Origin: Hyaloscypha bicolor E
Taxonomy: Eukaryota; Ascomycota; Leotiomycetes; Helotiales; Hyaloscyphaceae
NCBI RefSeq assembly: GCF_002865645.1
Contig: NW_020194519.1
Coordinates: 1,795,542 to 1,859,541, forward strand
Reading direction: 5' to 3'
DNA: 64,000 bases
The notes beneath the pieces were generated by a model. The model was not told where the DNA came from, did not search any database, and was given only the letters and a program-made list of their open reading frames with translations. Shown here piece by piece: positions 46,677 to 58,900 of the stretch; the stretch's first letter is position 1, and each line of letters begins with the position of its first letter. The position numbers and the translations under genes were made by a program.

Positions 46677-49590
46677 CTTCCTTGATAAATATAATCCATC
46701 CCGGAAGTTTCGGTGAGCTTTCGGCCCGGGGTTGATTATTTGATTATTTCGATGAATGAAAGAAACACAGCGATGGAAAGTTTCAATGGCAAAAACAAGA
46801 TTATGGTATGAGAGTGTTCAAGATGGAGTTGAAAGGAAGGAAGATTCAGGTCAAGGTTGAAGTCAGAAAGGTACCAAAAATCGGTGCCTTGGTAGCGGGC
46901 CACTTGTTCTCGCTCTTCACTGTCATTCGACCGTCTTACTACCTTTGGGAGAGTCAGGCACTTTCAGCGAGGTGCATCGCTCATGCTCACAGCAACGTGA
47001 CACTTCTACATTTGTGGCTTTAGGCACCCGTTTTCCGAGAGTGATGATTGGGCGTAGACTTGAAAGTGCCTAGATCCTACCAGAACCTTGATCAAAAGAA
47101 GGATGAATGTCTCAGCCTTTCGCTCAGCCTTTTTATGGGAGAACCAGCTTCTACATCCGTAACAGATTCGAGGAGTTGAAGATGGATGTGTGATCACGTG
47201 AAACACATCACGTGATGCTGATGCTTGTTCCAACTTGATCCCCGTACTTAATGGCTTTAAGTCACTAAATCTTATGCCTATAAGATATAAATTCACAGCT
47301 AATTAATGCTCTTAATGCGTCCTGCCTCTGTATCAATCATTATGATCCCACCCGTGTTGCTAGAAAAACGAGATCTTGCTAAACTGCGCTGATAGGTAGA
47401 ATAACTATGAAAGATAAGTGTTTGGAAAAGACACCCAACAAAATTCTCAGAGAGTACCTGGAATACGTGCGGCTGTACTGACCATGCCTCCAAAGTAAGA
47501 ATGGCCAACCGTGTTACTGAGAGACAGAAAGGGTTGCAAGATATACACAACTTCATCTAATAAGATGCTAAGAGCTTTGGGAAGTGCAACCTAAACTCAA
47601 CTCTTACGAAGTCTTCTGAAATCGAAAGAGGCCATTCAGTAATGGAGGGCTTTGTGTAACCACACGCCATTGCACTTTGGAAAGCACAGGATGGGAAAGC
47701 TCCAGTTTCTTGGAAATGCACATCATATTTCAAGGGTTCCAACGGCAAGGAACATTGGAATTCTCCGCTGGAGGGCTGGAGTCTGGAGACGAACTCTCGT
47801 TCCAGCATCTCAGGGCTGAAGTCCAGCCATGCTGAAAACTCGACATCAGACGAATCCCCTAGTCAAAGAGCCTTCTCCTTCATTCATCCGCACTGCGCTG
47901 CTCTGGCTACTTTACACCCAGCTTCCAAGCCACCACGAATTAGAATTCAAAGCAGATATAAAGCAGCACCGAGTGGTGATTTGTTCGCGATATCGGACTG
48001 CACCGAAAGGCTTCTAGGATTGTGAGGAAATGCTCAAGGACTACTTGGGCCGCTACCGGGTGCAAATAATCTAAATCATCTATTTTAGCAGGACTTGGGA
48101 GCAAGGCCCTTCAAGAAATACTGCCATGTTTGATCACTCGCATCTTTCTGCGAAGTTGCATAGGCCGGCCGACACAAAGCTCTGACACAGTTCGAACGTC
48201 GAGGGGAGGTTGAATAGGCAAGGTTTCCGGAACGGGCTAGCCGCATAGGCACGTAAAGATCTAACCTCGCTCACTTGGCTGGCCAGAAGGCATCATGCTT
48301 CGTCTTCAACCTCACACCGCCGTCCGTCCACTGCTGCGCCGAGGTCGACGGCCTCATCGCTTTCCGGCGCTCGCAGCTTCGCGAGGGAATGTCATTCAAA
48401 AAGGAACTGCAGCTGACGCACTCTTACAGCAAGGTCAGATTTGGCCTCCGCCAGGGCTTACGTGTGTGAGAGTTTATTTCTGGGCTCGTCGCCGTCCGTG
48501 CCCCCACCAAGTCCGAGCCAAATCCTGGGCGTCAATCCGCGTTGTGAAACTTCACGCTGTCCAATGGCGAGTGTCTTGGAGGAGCTTCGCGGGAGAAAGA
48601 CCGTTTCACCCTCGCAGTGGACGTTGTCGTCCTGTATCAGAGACTCAGGCGGGGATGGACTGGATCCGCGTTTCGAAAGCTCGCCTCAGCCTGTTAGCAC
48701 AGGCCGTGACCTCATGCTCCAACGTTTCTCAGGTCTGATCACCACCAACGGGTGCTGGCTTCAAAGATTCCAATGCTCTGGAAATAGCACCGCCCCAAGC
48801 TCCTGGAACAAAGCGCACACCAGAATGGCATGCGTAACACAGCCCACCGCTGTTGAGGCGCACGCCTTCGCCAGTGCAAGCGCGAGCGGTGGTGGGTGGG
48901 CGGCGGGGCAGCGACTACCGGTGATTTGTCGAGGCCGCGTCACTTTGCGGACCCAGTGCCCATTTCGAGCCAAGACATACAAATGCCTTTCTCCCGCGTA
49001 GCATGTACCACATCTAGTACATCTCGAAAGCTTGGGCTTCAGTCACTTTGTTCCATTTCATCTCCAAGATCTTAGATCTTCTTGACATCTGCAATTAGTT
49101 TCCTTTTCGTTGTTCTTCAACACCCTGCCCCGCCTCGAACCTCCGTCCTTCCTCATCAACCTTCTCGTTTCCATCCCTCACTCCCCACCAACGCCACTTC
49201 CATATTGCGTCTGCAGCCTTACGAGGTCGATATTAATTGGTGTCAACGCAATCCGATTTGGCTATTTCCTCTCGAACTAATCCGGAACTGGTGCACTATT
49301 CGTTGACACATCTACTCACTCCGTCCCTTCCGGTCTTTGATCAACCTGCGTCATTCATTGCGTCTTGAAAGACGTGTGCCACGGAGTCCTCTTTCGCATT
49401 GTATTTTGGCGGCTTTCTAGTCGCCGGCTTGTCAGGACGATCAGCTACTAGAACCCGAGCTAGATCCCTCTAGCTGACTGCTGTCCGCGTCATCTGGGTC
49501 CTTAACTGGAAATAAAATCAAGGGCCTCCTGTTAACGAAAGGGATTGCAGTTACACTTGAAGGGTTGCTTTGGAGGATACTCATATTATC
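46677..49590. other. Long gene-poor region between divergent genes
   Basis: About 2.9 kb between the V-ATPase-like gene (-) and the aspartic protease (+). The stretch 48280-49000 is GC-rich and gives long open frames in several phases on + (for example 48441-49001). Their low-complexity, Cys/Ser/Arg-rich translations suggest composition rather than coding. The last 550 bases are C/T-rich and probably form the protease promoter and leader. Confidence 0.4.
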
Positions 49591-51074
49591 ATGAAAGGTT
49601 CATCAACGTTTGCCCTTGCGGCCAGTCTATTATCAACACTCTCAGACGCTCTCTACTTACAAAGAAGAACGGATGCGGCACCAAGGGTAGTAGGATTTCC
49701 TGTTGAAAGAAAGTTTGTTCCAAATCCAATATTGAGAGATCGGTTACGGAGGAGAGCCAGTACAACAGTTCAAGCATCGTTACAGAATGAGGTATGTGCC
49801 GAAGGTCAGACTGACAGTTGAGTGCTGATAACTGGCAGGAAACATTATATTTTGCCAATGGCACATTAGGGACTCCGGCGCAAAGTTTACGGTTACATCT
49901 GGACACTGGGAGTAGTGATCTTTGGGTGAACACACCAACCTCGGCGTTATGTAAATCAAAAGGCAGCCCTTGTGCATCGGCGGGCACGTACACAGCCAAC
50001 TCATCCTCGACATACTCATACATCGCCAGCGACTTCAACATTTCCTATGTGGATGGATCAGGAGCGTCTGGAGACTATGTCTCGGACACATTTACTATTG
50101 GGGGAACGAAGTTGGATAAGTTGCAGTTTGGGATTGGGTATACGAGTTCCTCAAGTGACGGGATTTTGGGAATCGGATATCAAATCAACGAGGTTCAAGT
50201 TGGGAGAGCGGGGAAGGCAGCGTACAACAATCTCCCAGCTCAATTGGTTGCCGACGGGGTCATCCAGTCGAACGCCTTCAGTTTGTGGCTCAACGATCTC
50301 GATGCGAGCATCGGCAGCATTCTGTTTGGTGGAGTTGATACTGAGAAGTACACGGGCACGCTGACAACGCTTCCCATCCAGAAAGAGTCGGGCTTCTTTG
50401 CGGAGTTTTTGATCACTCTTACCGAGGTCACCCTGGGCAGCACGGTCATCGCAAAGAATCAAGCACAAGCTGTTCTCCTAGACTCGGGCAGCTCCCTCAC
50501 CTACCTCCCAGACGCAATGACAGAAGCAATCTACGAGCAAGTCTCCGCACAATATTCCGCGCAAGATGGTGCAGCTTTCGTGCCATGCTCCCTGGCCTCG
50601 AACACCACTACCCTTGACTTCACATTCTCGTCTCCTACCATTTCTATCCCCATGAACGAGCTCGTTATTCCAGCAACCACAGCCAATGGCAGACCACTCG
50701 TCGAGGCCGACGGCACCAAGGTCTGTCTCTTCGGTATTGCACCAGCAGGCTCAAGTACCGCAGTGTTGGGAGACACCTTCATCCGAAGTGCGTACCTTGT
50801 CTACGATCTTGCCAACAACGAGATCTCCATTGCACAAACCAAGTTCAACGCCACAGCAACAAACGTCGTGGAGATCACCACCGGCTCATCAGCCGTGCCT
50901 GATGCAACCGCCGTCGCAAATCCCGTAGCTGCATCAGCAGGTACAGGATCAAACAATGTTGCTAGTGGGTTGGGAACTTCGACCTCGAAAGCAGCAGCAC
51001 AAAGAACGGCCGCACCAGTCCACTTCGGCGCCTTCGCTGCTGTCGGCGCTGGAATGTTTTACGCAGCCATGTAA
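49591..51074 (+). CDS. Secreted, GPI-anchored aspartic protease (yapsin/OpsB-like)
   Basis: Two exons (49591-49791, 49839-51074) encode 478 aa. A signal peptide at 1-21 (SSTFALAASLLSTLSDALYL) is followed by a propeptide ending near RRRAS. The two catalytic motifs, LDTGSSDLWV and LDSGSSLTYLP, are intact, and the flap Tyr region SYVDGSGASGDYVSDTF is present. After the enzyme domain come a Ser/Ala/Thr-rich stretch and a hydrophobic C-terminus (FGAFAAVGAGMFYAAM), which look like a GPI-attachment signal. This layout matches yapsins and fungal OpsB, which act at the cell surface or wall. It probably cleaves after basic residues, but specificity is inferred from family. Confidence 0.9.
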
Positions 51075-51509
51075 ATATCGGGAAAGGTTTAATGATATAT
51101 TTATTCTGTTGTTTAGAGCGGCATGTTATACAAGCATATTTCTGGGTCCGGAGCGTTGCATATGCATGGCGTTTTGGGAAGAGGAAAGGAGGGTATCGGG
51201 GACCTTGATACAGATCGATCTGGGAAGCAGAGCGCAACAATTGCATGGCGTTTTACCAATATCTATAGATATATATATACATCTCGTACATATCAAAACA
51301 TGCAATGAAGGAAGAATCAAGAACCGAATCAGTCATGCTAAGAGGCTTTCGTGGGAAGTAGACCTTGAAAGCAAAATTTTGCAGACCAAGTGGAGTGTGG
51401 CAAGTCTGAGAAGAGAGATGAGTCAAGCGAGGCGAGAAAATTTGATGTCCTCCCCCCCCCCAAGTTTAGTACCGTTATATAACAAAATAAGAGTTTTCTA
51501 TCCATGACA
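51075..51509. other. Intergenic region between protease gene and tRNA-Lys
   Basis: About 435 bases holding the protease 3' UTR and the tRNA 5' flank. A run of ten C lies near 51453-51462 and a TATATATA stretch near 51270. No other gene is seen. Confidence 0.5.
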
Positions 51510-51607
51510 GCCTGGCTAGCTCAATCGGTAGAGCGTGAGACTCTTATATATTCATTCTAATTATTAGAACTATCTCAAGGCTGCGGGTTCGACCCCCGCG
51601 CCGGGCT
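51510..51607 (+). tRNA. tRNA-Lys(CUU) with 25-nt intron
   Basis: The cloverleaf can be folded by eye. The acceptor stem is GCCTGGC with GCCGGGC (one G-T pair). The D arm contains GCTCAATCGGTAGAGC. The anticodon stem is TGAGA/TCTCA with loop CTCTTA-A and anticodon CTT. The T arm is GCGGG-TTCGACC-CCCGC, followed by discriminator T. An intron at about 51547-51571 lies after the base 3' of the anticodon, the canonical nuclear position. The internal promoter A and B boxes (TAGCTCAATCGG, GGTTCGACC) are intact. Confidence 0.95.
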
Positions 51608-51633
51608 CAATTCCCCACGACTCACTCATAATA

Positions 51634-51642
51634 TTTTTTTTT
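51634..51642 (+). terminator. RNA polymerase III T-run terminator
   Basis: Nine consecutive T residues lie about 27 bases after the tRNA-Lys 3' end, which fits Pol III termination. Confidence 0.75.
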
Positions 51643-52350
51643 GGCAATTCTTCTCAAAAGTTGGGATCTAGTTCAAAAGTTGGAAAGCTTGAGCTATTGA
51701 ATTAATTTTGGCATATGGTCCACAGTTTCGTAAAAGCGTTTCTTTGTCCAAGCCCCTCTTTCAATTATTTTCAGCCATTTTTTTTGGGGGGTTCCATCCC
51801 CTCCTCGAGCTCGCGTGCTAATTCGGTAAAAATAAGCGAGGCAGCATTTTGGTGTTGGGCTTGCTGTGGGCGATGAAGTAGTACTCATCTTTATTGCCCT
51901 TAATAAAGTTGGACATAGTAATGAGACGATTTAAATCAACCAGAACTAGATAGACACTCGAAGGAAAAAGACTTTGGGGTATACCATGAATCGAGGAGAC
52001 ATTCGTAGTTGGAATATCTGAAACGATTCAACTTGACTTGGTTGAGAATTCAATGAAGCCGTTTTTGTTCACTGCGAGATTGGGGGAAAGACTCGAATGG
52101 CAGAGTCTTTCACCTGAGGTGTGTTGCTACTGTAATCTACAAACGGAAAAGATCTAAAGTCACAAAGCTTCTCAGCCTCATGACTGTGAATCAACTCACT
52201 CTGCTAAGTTTTTAAGTCCAATCTTGATGCTGAGTTTCAAACTCTCAGAGAAGCCCCTTCCAGACTGATGATATATCTCCTCTAATGAAAATATGACCCT
52301 TTTTAATGCAACCAGCCACCATAAAGTCCCAAGCCATCCAGGCTGATGAC
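51643..52350. other. Intergenic region between tRNA-Lys and rhomboid gene
   Basis: About 700 bases with no supported gene. It should include the 3' UTR of the rhomboid gene on the minus strand. Confidence 0.5.
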
Positions 52351-53301
52351 CTATCTCCCCCAATAATACCTACCTCTTCTCAGTGCAATCAACCACCATA
52401 AAGCCCCAAAAGCCATCCCACCCAGATGATCTGCGTGACCAAAAGTTGGCAGCCAGTGCCCTTGTAGACCACCAACACTGAGCCCAACCATCAAAGCAGC
52501 CCCCAGCCACATTGGCATTGGTATAAACAAGAAACCCATTTGACCCCGAGGCACAACACACGCGGTAGCAGCGAATACGCCCAACACTCCCCCGGACGCC
52601 CCCAAACCCCCCGCATTCCATTCACCTCTCTTCTCCCACACATAGTTCTGGGTCAAGCCTCCAGCAATCACCGACCCAAAGTATAGCACCAAGAACGCTG
52701 GAGCACCGAAACTCGAGACAATTAATCGTCCAAACCCCCAAAGCCCGATCATGTTCATTGCAAGGTGCATAACACTTTGGTGCATGAACGCCGATGTGAC
52801 AAGCGTGTAGTATCGGCCCTCCTTCATATTCTTCAACGAGTGGACGAAATGGTCATGCAACCACTGCATTTTTGCTGTTGCTTCGGACGAAGCTTGAGTT
52901 CTAACGGCACTGCTGACCAGTGCGGCATATCCGTACAAGCCTATACATGCTCCCACCAGGCCTCCAACGATGATATTAGGTGTGTTGAAGAATTGTTTAG
53001 ATTTTGAAGGAGGTTCAGGGTTCCAATCGCCCTCTTCATCGTGCTCTTGGCGGGTTTGCCGGTCCTTTCTCCGTGGGACTTCTCGATCACCTGGTTGGAA
53101 GTAACGATGCCGGGGAATGCTCGTGTTGAAGGGTCTTCGTAAGTGTTGGAGTGCGGGACTCTTGACGAGTGGGTTGAGCTGTTTAGTGTCAGTTCAATGT
53201 TGCTCTGCTTTTGGGGCAATTCTTACGCGATATCGGGCGATTGGCGGCGGATGAGATGCTCGTAGACAATTTAACCTGGAGGTCTGCCGCAAGAAGCTCA
53301 T
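52351..53301 (-). CDS. pcp1: Mitochondrial rhomboid protease (Pcp1/PARL-type)
   Basis: An intramembrane serine protease of the mitochondrial inner membrane. In yeast it processes Mgm1 and Ccp1, linking it to mitochondrial fusion. Two exons (53301-53227, 53178-52351; 48-nt intron) encode 300 aa. The N-terminus MSFLRQTSRLNCLRASH is a plausible presequence. Several membrane helices follow from about 95 (NIIVGGLVGACIGLYGYAAL). The catalytic Ser is in LGASGGVLG and the catalytic His in FGHADHLGG, with the supporting AFMHQSVMHLAMNMIGLW. The start at 53301 is fixed by the presequence and by the intron phases. The substrate is inferred from family. Confidence 0.93.
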
Positions 53302-55917
53302 CTTGTTATAGATTGTTAATTGTACATGGAGCTCCACGTCGAGGAGGGAGGTAGCTTCTCCTTTGTGTAATCTGATAGATCACCGCGAAACGAGCTTACC
53401 GGCCGCCAGAGTCAAGGTGAGCCATGGAGGTCCTTAAGAACCGATGGCTGCAAACACCAAATATGTTATGTTCAGACTCAATTGCTTATTGCCAAGCAAG
53501 AAAGACGTCGAGCTTTTGATTCATGGACGTTGTTGTTGTGGCGAGCACGGACCTCTCCACTGTCATTTGTCCGTTTGAACGAAGCTCTTCGGACAATCTT
53601 CCAGACAACTTTCAGAGGAAGCTTTTGTCGTTGAGGATCTAGCCTTGTCTTTGCCTTATGAGACACGAATCGAGAGAATAACTGATTCTTGTCATGATTA
53701 TAGTCATCGACACTCTCAAAGATGTTGACTCGATTGAATACAAGAGAACGTCCAGCGCTCCTCCTCCAATGAGTGTTGGTTTCTTTGGTCGTTTTCAGTT
53801 GAACAGAAAAGAGCAAAAGAAATGCGATCACAAACTTCCTGGCAAGAGGGGGCGGGCTTATTGTCGAAGCTAGTCTCGATTTAGTTGACTTCGCTCCTCA
53901 CTTCCTCCCTTTTTGGTATGAATTCAAGTGATGCAACTCATAATCCATGATCCACACTCAAATCAGTTGCACTTGCCTTGCCTACAGTACGTCTCCTGAC
54001 TTGAGTTCGCTTGGCTTCGATGGCTCACTATGTGTCTTGTCAATTCTTCGTCCACACTCATTGAAGCCGACACAACTTTCCCATTCCTTTTCTGATTATT
54101 GAACTTCCCCTTTAGCAAGAAAATTATAAGCTCAACAATTGGCAGGGCCACATCTTAGTTCGCTCCCATATCCTTTTCCTCCAAGGCGGAACTTGATTAC
54201 TTAAGTAAAGGCAGAATACTTCTAACAGGGCAGCGGAGCACTTCACCAAGCTTGGGCGGTCCAACAGCAAAGGTTGATATGGGTGTAGATATACCTCGCC
54301 TTCACCGAAAAACAACGAACTGCGACAAGGAATCCTGACTGTTGGTTCCCCTCTTGATTCTTCACCCTCACTCAGCAATTCCGTCTAGCATGAGCCGTCT
54401 AGAAGTTGTCTAACCGAAGCCAAATGTGGGATCTGGAAAGGGGATCGGGAGCACGCTTCCACCGATCTGGTCTCTGCCGCGGATTCCAGAGACCTTATAT
54501 GTGGTCAAGCTTCAGCAGCTTCTTTCTTCAGCTTTGCCATGTGGCTTGATTGTGCCTTTGACGAGGTAACAATCTCAGCTATAACTTGGATTATCCTATA
54601 CCAAGAGAATACCTTGAGGCATACTAAAGCCTATTGTCCCAATGACTTTGACAACATTCTCCAACTTCCAATTCTCTCCCACCCTAGCTAAAACAAGTGA
54701 CTTTCTCCATGCAAGCCAATTACAACAGCTCGAAAATGCAGCCGTCGGGATTAAGATATCTCAAGAGGAATAGTCAAACACCATGAATGGGATATCCCGA
54801 AATACCAGAGAACGAGTAAAGCATCTGGCATGAAAGCCAAACAGTTTTGTCTCAGCAGCCCCTCAAAGATATTCTTGCTCCCATCCAAGATTCAGAAACT
54901 CTTTTGTGTTGCTCCGAACCTTCAAAACGGCCGTCGTCTTGCCTTTTAGCCTACCTTCACCGGCATTTTCGCTGTTGCAAAGTCGGTTTTTCGCCAAGAG
55001 GTAGGACTCGCGTCTCCCTGGACTTGAAATGAGATTTGGAGGTTGGTAAGCAAATAACCCCCCGTAGATGCTTGTTCTACAGATCTCTGCTCTGACCTCG
55101 TGGCTCTATTGATTGTTAGATTCAAAAGGTGATTGCTCAAGGCAGAGTGCGGAGAATATCCACCCCATACGCACACTTTCAGAGTCACATCGTATCCAAG
55201 GCACAGTGTATTTTTAGAATGTGTTTGTACTACTGAAGCTGGCTGGCTTGCTTGACGAATTAGAATATTTGTACAATGTTTTCTCCCCTCCCCCTTTGGA
55301 TCCTCTCCGACACACATCCGCTGTTGGCGACCAGCTTCAGTATGAAAAGTCAGACCCCAGCATCCCCAGGCCTGGAATCCCCACCCAGCCACCCGTCGGT
55401 CTCAATATTACAAAACTTGCCAGCCAGCATCAGAGAAAAGTATCGTAGGTACCAATCCCAGACTCTTCACCCATAAGAGGGGACGAGTCCAGCATCGTAG
55501 ACAAATGCACAACGCAAATGCAACGCATATTCATGCACCTCCTCGCATGCAAGCAAGCAGATCAGGCAACGACCCAAAGAAAAGAAAAAGATTATTGACA
55601 CAAAAGCTTTTAGTCCTTGGCCTGCGCCGGGCTCGATGCCGAAAGCGTAGGTCAAATCCCACCAGCCAAAGGAAATTTCGCAGAAAAAGCAACCTGTCTC
55701 CCGCACACCATCCGAAATATGCGCAGGAAAAAAATAAAGGAAATCTGGCTGCCGAATGTAGTCTATGGTCGAAGCTCGAGGTATCATTGTAAACGAAGAA
55801 GAAACTTTTAAGACACGTTTTAGAAAAGGCCCCGCCGCAAATGCAAGATTAGCCCGCCGGTCTATGCACAGAGATTAGGATGCTTCTGAAAACACTTTTG
55901 TGTATGTGATCGGATGC
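53302..55917. other. Long gene-free region between rhomboid and eIF4G genes
   Basis: About 2.6 kb on the 5' side of the rhomboid gene and 3' side of eIF4G. Minus-strand frames at 53478-53831 (starts with a hydrophobic MIAFLLLFSVQ), 54124-54378 and 54946-55392 do not resemble known proteins. No repeat array or RNA gene was recognised. Confidence 0.4.
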
Positions 55918-58900
55918 TCATGGCTCGTTCTCTTTCTTGTCTTCTGGCTTCTCTGCGGGAGTTGCCTTCGACAGTGCGGGAGAAACTGATGTTGATGGTG
56001 GAGAGGCTGGGTGCTCTGAGTCACCGGATCCTAATCCTGCAAGAAGGCTGTGAAGAGTTAGATTGCTATTACCGAAGTGAAGGACTCTTGGAGAACGTAC
56101 CTAAATGCATTTGCGGAAGTGGCTGATTCCTTTTCCTTTTGTTGCGGGGGGGTGCCTGTTCTTGATGACGCTCCAGAATCTTCGCCGGTCCTGCTCAATG
56201 AACCACCGGGGCCCATCTTGCGGCCGCTGTTACTTCGAGACGAAAACATCGACGTGGGACCGAACGACATTTGTTGACTTGCCGCCCTGGTTGCACCCTT
56301 GTTGGTAAGACGACGGAGATCATCCATACCAACAGTGTTCTTTTGGTAGTCGGGAGGGGGCTGGTTGTTGCCGTATTGGTTTGAATAATTTCTTGAATCA
56401 CCACGGCCCATTGGCATTCGTCCGCTACCACCACCGCCGCGTGGGCCACGAGCGTTCTCAGCAGCCTTCTGAACAGCAGCTGCCTCAGCCTAAGAACATA
56501 TTAGCATTAATCACCCTAAATCTTTCTTTCATCCGAAGGATACATACCTCAGCTCGGACCTCTTCCAAGGTCTTAGGACCCTTGTTGTCCTCCTTCGATT
56601 GCCATCGCTTCTTCCTCAGATCAACGATATCCATAAGCATGAATCTCAAACGGCTTGGAAGTTCTGGAGTATCGATCATAGACTGGATGCGAGTGAAGTA
56701 GACATCCATCATGGGTTTGCCCTTCTCGGTGCTGTCTAAGTTTCCACCGATCGTCTTGAGAAGCTTCGTCAATGATTCGATTTCAGCTTCATCAGGAATG
56801 CCAGTGTAATCCACAAGTTTCTTCACGCACTCGTGCATGATACGTTCCGTGAGCATGCTGAGCTTGTAAAGTTCACCGATGAATTGGACAAGACCAAGAC
56901 CACGTCGCTTAGCAGCTGCAGCAATATAGTACTCATCGGAGAGCATGACAGCCTCTGGAGTCTTGTCATCACCAGGTTCACCTTCTGGCTTATCGGGCAA
57001 GTCCATCTTCCAACCGCGCTCGAACTCTTCTTGACATCGGTTCAGAAGGTACTTTCGGAAGAGGTTACCACCTGAAACGATGTTGCCATTCTTGTCAAGA
57101 ATGCTTTCGTCCTTAATTTCAGGACTCATGGTCTCCAGCATGCGCTTGCAGAATCTGGCATACATCGAAGCCCAGTGAGCCTCATCAGTAGCCTTCTCAA
57201 AGGTGAGTTGGATGACTTGTCGAAGCGTACGCCCATCCGCTTCATCCTTGGATTGGGCCGCGATGGCGAGGATCTGATCGGCGATCTTGTCGAACTTCTC
57301 GGGCGTCATCTTGTTCAGAGCTGCCTTCACCTTTCGTTGAACTAAGTCGGGATCCATGTGTCCAGGAGCACCAGACGCACCAGGAGTGGGACCAGCTGCA
57401 CCAGTAGCTGATTGAGACTGGCCAATGCTGCGTGGCTTCCATCCAGTAGCAGAGACTTGAATAGGTTTGAGTTCCATACCAGCGGTGAGAGGCATCGTCT
57501 TTGCGGCTTGAGCTTCGGCCTTGGGATTTGACTGGAAATTGTCTCGTTTGCTTCCAGAGCGTTGCGACCTGCTTTGTTGGCGGGGAGAAGGCATACTGCT
57601 CATGTTCGAATTTGATGAAGATCGCGCCATTGTGCTGCCACCGGGGAAGCCTGCACCACCTGGACGATTGAAAGAACCTAGTTGAGCCATTGGAGGCCTT
57701 GGCACGGCACCCATTGACATCGCATATCGTTGATCAGATGTTGTTCCAGCAGGAAGGGTCTTTCCCAGACTAACAAAAGCACCCATGGCAGAGGCTCCGA
57801 TCGGTCTGGCAGAATTCGATCTGGATGATCCAGGGCCCATTCCTCCAGGTGTTCGTGACGATCCGGAACGTGCTGAACCACCGTCACCGTCACCAATGAG
57901 AGCTTTGATCTGAGACGCAAATTCCATAGATGGCTTCTCGGTGAAGACCTTCTGGAATTGGAGTAAGAACTCCTTGTCATATTTGAAGCTCTTGCCTTTT
58001 GTCATGACTGCAGAGTTCAGTGCCGGGTTAGGAGAACTGATGTGGGTTGGGTAAATCGCGGGGTTGAGCACTGTCAGGAAGCGGGCAGACTTGAGTGACT
58101 GAAGAGCCGCACTGGGCTGCGGAGGCTCGACAGGCTTGGTGTTGAGTGGCGCAAGGTTGAGTGCAGCAGGCTTGCCACGCTTTTCGGTTTGATTGACCTT
58201 TGACGGAGGGGGGCCCATAGAATCATCAGAAGCGGGAGTTGAAGCTCCACTGTCGGTACCCAAAGTGAGATTCGACAGCTTCGACGCCAAAGTGCTTGGT
58301 GTGTTTGGCGCATTCTTCTCTTCGTCCTTGTTCTCTGGCTTGTCCTTCTTGACTTCAGTAGGCTCCTCGCTCTTACCAGCAGCCTTCGCCTCGGCCTCGG
58401 CCCGCTTCTTCTCGCGCTCATCTTCCAGGCGTTCCATCTCTCGCTCGGCCTCCCGAAGTGTACGGTCATTTTCGGCAGCATCAGCTTTCTCCTTTTCAGC
58501 CTTGGCCTTGTCGGCTGCAGCTTTCTCGACAGCACGCTTTGCAAGAAGCTCGGCCTCTTTCTTCTCGCGCTCGGCCTCGGCCTCCTCCATTTCACGGATT
58601 TGACGCTCCAACTCTTCTTCTTCTTCCTGTTTAGCCTTCGCGGCGGCAGCCTTGGCATCTGCTTCCTCCTTTGCTTTTGCCTCCTCTGCTAATCTGGCCT
58701 CTTCCTTTGCCTTCTGCTCTTCCTTCAACTTGGCCTCAGCGGCTTTTGCATCTTCTTCGGCCTTAGCTTGGTCCGCTACTGCTTTGTCGGCCTCCGCAGC
58801 TTTCTTAACCTTCTCCAGGATCTCGAGGCGAATCTGCTCTTGGGTCTTGCCGCCAATAGCAGCACTATCGGTTCGAGCATGTTGGGGAGTCGCAGGTTTT

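Noticed and set aside
47557..47808. 83-codon minus frame
   Set aside because: No motif and no neighbour link. Probably chance.
48441..49001. 186-codon + strand frame in a GC-rich stretch
   Set aside because: Several long frames overlap in different phases, and the translation is low-complexity and unlike any family. The length reflects GC-rich composition.
53478..53831. 117-codon minus frame with hydrophobic start, possible secreted protein
   Set aside because: The hydrophobic start is short and followed at once by charged residues. There is no Cys pattern and no homologue known to me.
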